Assembly (NCBI GenBank): GCA_964354855.1
Contig: CAYHBO010000007.1
Coordinates: 1 to 48,787 of the forward strand
DNA length: 48,787 nt
Direction of reading: 5' to 3'
Source of the DNA: CAYHBO01 sp964354855
GTDB taxonomy: Bacteria; Babelota; Babeliae; Babelales; RVW-14
Part shown: in pieces, positions 42,788 to 48,787 of the stretch
How positions within the stretch are numbered: position 1 is the stretch's first letter
Layout of the letters: each line of letters starts with the position of its first letter
Program-made: the position numbers and the translations under genes
Notes under the pieces: generated by a model
Told to the model about the DNA's origin: nothing
Databases searched by the model: none
The model's input: the letters and a program-made list of their open reading frames with translations, nothing else

Positions 42788-42824
42788 AAAAGGGGCTACT
42801 GACTTATGCTCAGCAACCCCTTTT
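42788..42824. terminator. Bidirectional terminator
   Basis: AAAAGGGG (42788-42795) pairs with CCCCTTTT (42817-42824), with an inner CTGA/TCAG pair. Runs of A and T on the two sides allow use in both directions: for the forward ATP-grasp remnant and for the reverse gene ending at 42830. Confidence 0.75.
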
Positions 42825-42829
42825 GATTT

Positions 42830-45158
42830 TTACTTTTTCGGATTAACAGAAACCCCTAGGGCCTGCAAATCTTTATTATGACGAGTTCTCAATTCTTGAA
42901 GTTTTGTGGTCAAANNNNNNNNNNNNNNNNNNNNNNNNNNNNNNNNNNNNNNNNNNNNNNNNNNNNNNNNNNNNNNNNNNNNNNNNNNNNNNNNNNNNNN
43001 NNNNNNNNNNNNNNCTATACTAGAACCTGATAAAGAACTCTTCCACTCATTTTCTTCCCGATAAAAGTCAATCTCCAATTGATGCCGTTTCATCTCTCTT
43101 TCTTGTGCCTGTTTCAATGTGTGAATCTGCTCTCCAAGAGTAGTTCTAACAGCTTGAATTGTTGCTCTAGTTAATTTATTTTCTGTTTCTTTCTGCTCTA
43201 GATCAAGTTGAGAGATAGCTTTAATGTGACGACAATTTTCTTGGTACAGCCAATTCTCTTCATCTACAAGACTCTGATTCTTAAGAAGCCTTAATTCCTG
43301 CACCACCTCAGAATGTCGTTTTGCTTCTTCTTTCAATGTCGGAACTCGTGTTTTCTTCTCAAGTATTTTTCTAAGCTTAACAAGAACTCCTGATGCCTCA
43401 TCTACATCATCACCCGAATTGTTTAAGTGCTTAATATTTTCAGCAACTGCATGTAAGTTTTTACGCAACGTCCCAAGGTGTTTATTGAGGTCTTCACGAG
43501 ATTTTCTTTGCACAGCAGCGTCGCCATATCCTGCTGCATTCGCTACTTTTCCTAATATCGCTCCACCAGTCCAATCCCACACAAACCGAGCTATTTTAGA
43601 CTTAGTAGATACATAATTTACTGCCGCTGCTTCAGCATTATTCCACTCGCTCTCTTGAGTTTTTACCCAATATGGTAACAATTCATGCAATGAAATTAAT
43701 TTGGTTTTTATAGCAAGAAAAATCTTCCCCGTCTCAGTATCTTTCCCAAATCGACGACAATCCTCATCACCCATTTTGTAATTAACCGTTTCATTAAGTA
43801 TTTTTTTCTTTCCTTCGGGTGTATTTTCAATAAGCAGCTCTCGTATTTCCCCAATACAACCCTGAAGATTATGAATTGTTTTGTCTTTCTTTGTTTCATC
43901 AAACAAATTTTTTCTCATTTGACCTACAAAGCGCCCTATATCAAAAACCTCATAAATAAGACCATTATCAGGACCTGGTCTTGAAAAAAGAATGAATCTT
44001 CCTTGGTTCTTATGCGTCAACACTCTCTTATGAAACCAAGATTTGCTTGCAAACCAGGATGCAGCCTTCTCGAAGAAACCTGTAGGAGGTTCATTCAGTA
44101 CACTTCTCGCACTAGAGCTAGACCAAAACTTCTCTGAACCCATATCAGACAAATCAAACGCCGTTCCATTCAGAAAAAGAAACGAAGCTGTTGGTTCAAG
44201 GTTTCGCAAGGACATAGGCCGGCCATAATCAAAATTCTTATCTTCTCTTGACTTACCAAATACCGCATCAAAATCAAATCCTTCAGATGGAGCTTCCCCT
44301 TCTTCATCACCAAAACACTTTTTCAAATATGCTATCAATTCAGCATCTTTTTCTGCGGCCAAATTTTTCTTCTCTTCTTCCTGATGTTTTTTTTCAACTT
44401 CTCTTTCTTTGGCCAACCGTAGTCTCTCTTCTTCTTCCAANNNNNNNNNNNNNNNNNNNNNNNNNNNNNNNNNNNNNNNNNNNNNNNNNNNNNNNNNNNN
44501 NNNNNNNNNNNNNNNNNNNNNNNNNNNNNNNNNNNNNNNNTTTTTTTTCAACTTCTCTTTCTTTGGCCAACCGTAGTCTCTCTTCTTCTTCCAAGCGCTT
44601 TTGTTCTGTAATATCAACTCTCACAGGTACATCCACATGCACTGATGGTTTATGCGTAGGCTTAGGCTCAACCGGAGTAGGAGTAGGCTCATCTTGTTTC
44701 TTTTTATCTTGTTTAGCTGTTAGTAGTACCGGGTTTGATTTTTGAGAACCGCCACCTGCTGCACCAAGTTTTTCCTGAAGTTTATCTGCAACAAAATTAA
44801 GTGCGGCTATTACATCTTTTCTAGTTTGTTTTTTGGCCGCAATTCTCAAAAGAGGTAAAATATCATTTGCAGAGTCACCTTCAAGATTTAGTATCTTTTT
44901 AAGCTTTGGAACTAAATAACCGGCAACACTGTCATCACAGTTACCTGCATTATCAATCAAACGCTGAGGACGATCTCCGGTCAAGAATTCTCCCGCTTTT
45001 ATAGAGGCATAGTCTTTCTCACCAAGCGCGTTAATAACTTCTACTAGGGATGCAGTCGCTTGAAATTTCCCTTTTGGCAACCCAGCCCATGCCCCACCAA
45101 CACTCGCTCCCGCAAGCACCAGCAACAGGCCCATCATTTTCATATTAAAAACCTTCAT
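42830..45158 (-). CDS. Exported coiled-coil protein broken by two assembly gaps
   Basis: One gene read across two gaps, so its true length is unknown (about 776 codons as drawn). It has a signal peptide-like start (MKVFNMKMMGLLLVLAGA), an N-terminal domain of about 100 residues (LVEVINALG to FVADKLQEKL) shared with the next gene, and a Lys/Pro/Thr linker. A Glu/Arg/Lys coiled coil follows, with tandem LEEEERLRLAKEREVEKK units on both sides of gap 44441-44540. A long helical C-terminal part contains gap 42915-43014 and ends VSVNPKK. GAGGGAG lies seven bases before the ATG at 45158. The frames on either side of the gaps do not match as drawn, which follows from arbitrary gap length. Confidence 0.7.
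42915..43014. other. Assembly gap of 100 N
   Basis: Exactly 100 N inside the coiled-coil gene, so its size is a placeholder. Flanking sequence codes SGSSI on one side and LTTKLQELRTRH on the other. Confidence 0.98.
44387..44594 (-). repeat. 54-bp coding tandem repeat around an assembly gap
   Basis: An identical 54-base unit (18 codons, LEEEERLRLAKEREVEKK) lies at 44387-44440 and 44541-44594, on either side of N at 44441-44540. The array has most likely collapsed in assembly, and the copy number is unknown. Confidence 0.88.
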
Positions 45159-45192
45159 CACCAAACTCCCTCATCTCTTTGTTTAAAAATTA

Positions 45193-46017
45193 TTATCTTC
45201 TCAACGCCCAATCAACCCAACCTTTTTTAGCTGGCGTTTGCACTTCTACAGGTTTCTTAACGCCATGTTCAAACTTCTCATCTTGCACACGCTTTTCTTC
45301 AGTTCCTAAGCGAGATATCAAATCAGATCTCATCTTTTTTAATGTTCTCGTAAACAATTCATTATCTTGATACTTGTGAAGCATTTTAGCAATCAACGGA
45401 AAAACATGTTTTATCTCTGCAGGTACAACCTGATTAACACGTTCTTTAAGCTCATTGGCCCACTGATTAGCTTGAGAGGCAGTTGTTTTTGACCACTCAC
45501 CAGCCTGTGTTACAATAGCCACCTCGCGTGGATCATGGGTAAGACCACAAGACGCATTATCAATATGCACTGCCAACTTTCCTTTCTCTGTACCATCTAT
45601 TTCTAGTAACCATTTTTCAAGTCTTGATTCTGACACACGCTTTTCTTTCATGCCCTTAATTTTTTCTTGTAATTTCTCTTCAACATAAGCAAGTGCGCTA
45701 CCAAAACGGGTTTCAGTACCACCCTGCGCATCAATAGCGTGTGGAAGTAATTTAAGAAGCTGTCTTATTTCTTTAGGGTTCTCTTCTGCAAGCATCGCTT
45801 TAAGTTCTGGAAGATACTTCTTTGCCAACGAATCATTTCTAGGATTTTTATTCGTTAAGCTACCGTCAGCATTCTGAAAGTCACCAACTAAACCTTCTTG
45901 TTTTTTTGCTCCAAGTTCATGTAACACTTCAACTAATTGATCTGCAAACACATTACCAACATTGACCACCGCCATCACAACTAATAACCCGATCATTTTT
46001 ACATTAACCATCTTCAT
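45193..46017 (-). CDS. Exported protein of the cluster family, duplicate A
   Basis: A 274-residue protein with a signal peptide-like start (MKMVNVKMIGLLVVMAVVNV, ending FA). The N-terminal domain (LVEVLHELGAKKQ to FGSALAYVEEKLQEKI) matches that of the coiled-coil gene downstream. A helical C-terminal part ends WVDWALRR. No known family. The ribosome-binding site GAGGGAG, seven bases before the ATG at 46017, was copied from the spacer in front of the next gene. A TTG at 46023 would add two residues but is less likely. Confidence 0.8.
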   Translation of the reverse strand: MKMVNVKMIGLLVVMAVVNVGNVFADQLVEVLHELGAKKQEGLVGDFQNADGSLTNKNPRNDSLAKKYLPELKAMLAEENPKEIRQLLKLLPHAIDAQGGTETRFGSALAYVEEKLQEKIKGMKEKRVSESRLEKWLLEIDGTEKGKLAVHIDNASCGLTHDPREVAIVTQAGEWSKTTASQANQWANELKERVNQVVPAEIKHVFPLIAKMLHKYQDNELFTRTLKKMRSDLISRLGTEEKRVQDEKFEHGVKKPVEVQTPAKKGWVDWALRR

Positions 46018-46051
46018 AACCAAACTCCCTCATCTCTTTGTTTAAAAATTA

Positions 46052-46876
46052 TTATCTTCTCAACGCCCAATCAACCCAACCTTTTTTAGCTGGCGTTTGC
46101 ACTTCTACAGGTTTCTTAACGCCATGTTCAAACTTCTCATCTTGCACACGCTTTTCTTCAGTTCCTAAGCGAGATATCAAATCAGATCTCATCTTTTTTA
46201 ATGTTCTCGTAAACAATTCATTATCTTGATACTTGTGAAGCATTTTAGCAATCAACGGAAAAACATGTTTTATCTCTGCAGGTACAACCTGATTAACACG
46301 TTCTTTAAGCTCATTGGCCCACTGATTAGCTTGAGAGGCAGTTGTTTTTGACCACTCACCAGCCTGTGTTACAATAGCCACCTCGCGTGGATCATGGGTA
46401 AGACCACAAGACGCATTATCAATATGCACTGCCAACTTTCCTTTCTCTGTACCATCTATTTCTAGTAACCATTTTTCAAGTCTTGATTCTGACACACGCT
46501 TTTCTTTCATGCCCTTAATTTTTTCTTGTAATTTCTCTTCAACATAAGCAAGTGCGCTACCAAAACGGGTTTCAGTACCACCCTGCGCATCAATAGCGTG
46601 TGGAAGTAATTTAAGAAGCTGTCTTATTTCTTTAGGGTTCTCTTCTGCAAGCATCGCTTTAAGTTCTGGAAGATACTTCTTTGCCAACGAATCATTTCTA
46701 GGATTTTTATTCGTTAAGCTACCGTCAGCATTCTGAAAGTCACCAACTAAACCTTCTTGTTTTTTTGCTCCAAGTTCATGTAACACTTCAACTAATTGAT
46801 CTGCAAACACATTACCAACATTGACCACCGCCATCACAACTAATAACCCGATCATTTTTACATTAACCATCTTCAT
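46052..46876 (-). CDS. Exported protein of the cluster family, duplicate B
   Basis: Identical in all 274 residues to the gene at 45193-46017. Only its upstream region differs: AAGGAGAG lies before the ATG here, probably the original ribosome-binding site. Two identical genes side by side should double the dose unless the duplication is an assembly artefact. It lies 31 bases downstream of the gene at 46907-48043. Confidence 0.8.
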   Translation of the reverse strand: MKMVNVKMIGLLVVMAVVNVGNVFADQLVEVLHELGAKKQEGLVGDFQNADGSLTNKNPRNDSLAKKYLPELKAMLAEENPKEIRQLLKLLPHAIDAQGGTETRFGSALAYVEEKLQEKIKGMKEKRVSESRLEKWLLEIDGTEKGKLAVHIDNASCGLTHDPREVAIVTQAGEWSKTTASQANQWANELKERVNQVVPAEIKHVFPLIAKMLHKYQDNELFTRTLKKMRSDLISRLGTEEKRVQDEKFEHGVKKPVEVQTPAKKGWVDWALRR

Positions 46877-46906
46877 TTCTTCTCTCCTTCTTTTGGTTTT
46901 ACTTAA

Positions 46907-48043
46907 TTACTTTTTTCTTTCTAACTTCTCTTTCTCGTAGTCATCTACCAATATCTCTTTTATATCTTGCAACAAGTACCCATCATTACTTTCAACTACT
47001 TTATCTGCAGAAGCTACCACAACATCTTGGTTAGACCTTCTTCCATTTTCTGGAATTTGTCTTAGAGACCCATCATCGTGTTTATACAATTTTTTCTCTC
47101 TTAATAATTGGTTATACGCACCTATGTCGTACTCACGAAGATACACGTTACCGAATTTTACATGTTTCTTAGATTGAGATTTTCTCGGATTCTGAACATA
47201 ATTTTTCCAGCGCTCAATTGCTTCTACTGCAGACATCTTAGGTTTTCGTGCCCCTAACCCATTCTTCAAGGTTAACAAATCAAGATGAAGCTGCTTAATA
47301 TTCTCATAGGCCTCAACAAGCTTGGCTCGTAGCGCGTGCAATTTATCAATTAGTTCAACTTTATTTACTGCCGTATGAACACCTGGTGCATGAGGAGGAT
47401 AAAAACCAAAACTACCTGCCGGACGAACAGATTCAGGTGATACAATATGAATCTTCTGAAAATCATGCTCTAATGATTTACCAGGTGACGTAGAATCAAA
47501 GCCTTTAAGATTCAAGACTTTTCTAAGCATCACCATAAAATCAAGTTTAAAAATATACCCATCAGGCTTACCGGTTTCAGAAAAATTTGTAACAAATTTC
47601 CCACCAAATGTTATTGTGCTATAAAAATTTTGTAAGACTTTATAAAAGTCTTCAAACGTAAAAATTAAATCATCTACACGTACATGCACATTAGCAGACG
47701 CTATGCGCTTCAGATTGTTTTCCATCCCCAAAATTGTTATAAGATTTTTCAATGATTCGTGAGTAAACGATGTACGTTCATAAGCCCATGTTACAAGACC
47801 CAGTCCCCTCTTTCTTTTAGTAAGAAAGAGATGCCCCATCAATTCATCAACTAAACCCTGTACCTTTACCAGTTCTGTTTTTTTTGCAGGAAAATAGCTA
47901 TCTAAGACGCTATTGTCAAAAGATATTGCAGCGCTCCCACGCTTATATTCAACTGTATCTGCTTGTTTTGCAACAACAGCCGAACCAAGGGCAACCGCCA
48001 CAAGTAAGCATAAGCTTAGTATTTTAAAGCATTTATTATTCAT
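46907..48043 (-). CDS. Exported protein of the cluster family, long form
   Basis: A 378-residue protein with a signal peptide-like start (CFKILSLCLLVAVALGSAVVA). The N-terminal domain (LVDELMGHLFLTKRKRGLG, then ERTSFTHESLKNLI and FTFEDFYKVLQNF) aligns with that of its upstream neighbour. The rest is helical and charged, ending in DDYEKEKLERKK. No known family. The ATG at 48043 follows AAGGG and begins the signal peptide; the frame opens six codons earlier at 48061. It starts 22 bases after the neighbouring gene's stop. Confidence 0.78.
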   Translation of the reverse strand: MNNKCFKILSLCLLVAVALGSAVVAKQADTVEYKRGSAAISFDNSVLDSYFPAKKTELVKVQGLVDELMGHLFLTKRKRGLGLVTWAYERTSFTHESLKNLITILGMENNLKRIASANVHVRVDDLIFTFEDFYKVLQNFYSTITFGGKFVTNFSETGKPDGYIFKLDFMVMLRKVLNLKGFDSTSPGKSLEHDFQKIHIVSPESVRPAGSFGFYPPHAPGVHTAVNKVELIDKLHALRAKLVEAYENIKQLHLDLLTLKNGLGARKPKMSAVEAIERWKNYVQNPRKSQSKKHVKFGNVYLREYDIGAYNQLLREKKLYKHDDGSLRQIPENGRRSNQDVVVASADKVVESNDGYLLQDIKEILVDDYEKEKLERKK

Positions 48044-48064
48044 GGCTTTATCCCTTATCATTTT

Positions 48065-48739
48065 TTATTTCGATGTAAGCTTTGGTTTGAGTGCTTCAAG
48101 CTTTTGTTTTAACGCTTTAACGTTTTGTTCTGTAGTACCCAATTTATTTTTCAGTGACTCTAATGAAACATCTGGCTTAGGCAAAGCTACAGACTTAACT
48201 TCTTCTTTATTTTTTTTTACGACATTCTTTTGTGCTGCTTGCTTTTGTGCTGCTTGAACATATACGATAAACGATCGCGTTATGCTTTGCGTTGGATTCC
48301 CATCAACAAAATAATCATTTTCCAGTTCCTTCTTGTCAAATGACTTAGAAAAACTATCTAACAGCTCAACCAAACTGCCGAAAGTCAATTTTATACCTTC
48401 AGGAACAGTTATGTTAAGATCTACATGTTTCTCTAAAAGTTTTTTTAACTCTTCGATAACTCCTTCCAAAACATTTTTATAGAAGGCTGTTCGATTTTCT
48501 CCAAAAATTCCTCCTAAGGGGCCACGCCTCTTGAGTTCAAAGCAGCCCATTAGATAATCGACAAGATTCTGAGCTCCTTGTTGATCAAAATCTTTTACTT
48601 TTAAATATTTTTCTACAGAAGCAGAAGTACAATGATCCTCATCTTGCCCTGTTTTAAAGTCTTCCGACGTCGCCCAAACCCCTGGACCAAAGGCCATAAC
48701 TACGAACAATAAAACAATCTTTTTGTTTACGCTTTTCAT
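48065..48739 (-). CDS. Exported protein of the cluster family, short form
   Basis: A 224-residue protein, first of the reverse-strand cluster in this window. It has a signal peptide-like start (KSVNKKIVLLFVVMAFGPGVWA) and the shared domain (LVDYLMGCFELKRRGPLG, then ENRTAFYKNVLEGVI and LTFGSLVELLDSF). A C-terminal coiled coil carries KLGTTEQNVKALKQKLEALK. AAGGGG lies six bases before the ATG. No known family. The cluster may continue beyond the window. Confidence 0.78.
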   Translation of the reverse strand: MKSVNKKIVLLFVVMAFGPGVWATSEDFKTGQDEDHCTSASVEKYLKVKDFDQQGAQNLVDYLMGCFELKRRGPLGGIFGENRTAFYKNVLEGVIEELKKLLEKHVDLNITVPEGIKLTFGSLVELLDSFSKSFDKKELENDYFVDGNPTQSITRSFIVYVQAAQKQAAQKNVVKKNKEEVKSVALPKPDVSLESLKNKLGTTEQNVKALKQKLEALKPKLTSK

Positions 48740-48787
48740 CTTTTACCCCTTACTTTTGTACTTTTGTTTTCAACAAGCCAAGCTTCT

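Larger units (their letters stand above)
45160..46876 (-). repeat. Exact tandem duplication, 859-bp unit
   Basis: Sequence from 45160 recurs from 46019 at a constant offset of 859, and I see no difference where I compared the two; the encoded proteins are identical. The unit holds one whole gene and the spacer after it. CTTCAT (ATGAAG on the coding strand, the start codon region) is shared at both junctions. Confidence 0.93.

Noticed and set aside
1..48787. CRISPR array, tRNA or rRNA genes
   Set aside because: I found no regularly spaced repeats with unique spacers, no cloverleaf with a T-arm GGTTCGAAT-type string, and no rRNA segments. A covariance search could still find a divergent tRNA.

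Overview
This window comes from an AT-rich genome of a host-associated, Gram-negative-type bacterium. Housekeeping genes for translation, replication, recombination and envelope assembly (LptF/G-like permease, Lnt-like acyltransferase, PpiD/SurA-like chaperone) alternate with many genes that carry signal peptides and have no recognisable relatives. There are also several ankyrin-repeat proteins, a Fic-domain protein, a DUF4143 ATPase and an AAA-ATPase/DUF1703 protein. This mix fits a reduced, protist-associated lineage such as Candidatus Dependentiae (TM6). That placement is inference from gene content, not a phylogeny. Three runs of exactly 100 N (10665-10764, 42915-43014, 44441-44540) show a scaffolded assembly, and at least two of them fall in coding tandem repeats.

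Layout. 212-7586 is a forward housekeeping block: PpiD/SurA-like foldase, recA, infC, rpmI, rplT, a ZapB-like coiled coil, zapA, rny and ymdB. 7591-10076 holds an LptF/G-like permease, an EamA transporter and a convergent gmk. 10230-13611 holds a small secreted protein cut by a gap, proS of the archaeal/eukaryal-like type, and a Xer recombinase. 13730-15241 is a Fic gene followed by a fragment of a xer 3' end and about 0.9 kb of decayed coding sequence. 16242-18587 carries three exported ankyrin proteins. 18702-24673 holds an exported protein, ruvC, a proline/threonine-rich exported protein, ileS and a 38-codon membrane ORF absent from ordinary ORF lists. 24983-28159 is a 1058-residue exported protein.

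28283-31835 is a tightly packed operon with two pseudopilins, an ankyrin protein lying between them, a third small membrane protein and an Lnt-like acyltransferase whose frame is interrupted by dispersed repeats. 31807-37956 is replication and translation: rplI, dnaB, a DUF4143 ATPase, a frameshifted ankyrin remnant, dnaN and recF. 37957-39058 has no protein gene, but it holds dispersed repeats, a promoter-to-terminator unit that may be a non-coding RNA, and a long inverted repeat. 39059-42830 includes an ATP-grasp gene whose 3' end is duplicated beyond an inserted AAA-ATPase/nuclease-like gene. 42830-48739 is a reverse-strand cluster of five genes for exported proteins that appear to share one undescribed domain; two of them are products of a recent 859-bp tandem duplication.

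Themes. One palindromic dispersed repeat (arms ACGTCATCCTCGCG and GCGGGGATCCAG) is present in about twelve full copies, several paired head-to-head, and three lie in frame inside the Lnt-like gene. Twice in the window an accessory gene sits between a complete gene and a second copy of that gene's 3' end, which suggests a shared way of gaining genes. The exported ankyrin, Fic and cluster proteins are plausible host-interaction factors, and the pseudopilin operon is a plausible part of a type II secretion or type IV pilus-like route. Both of these statements are inference.
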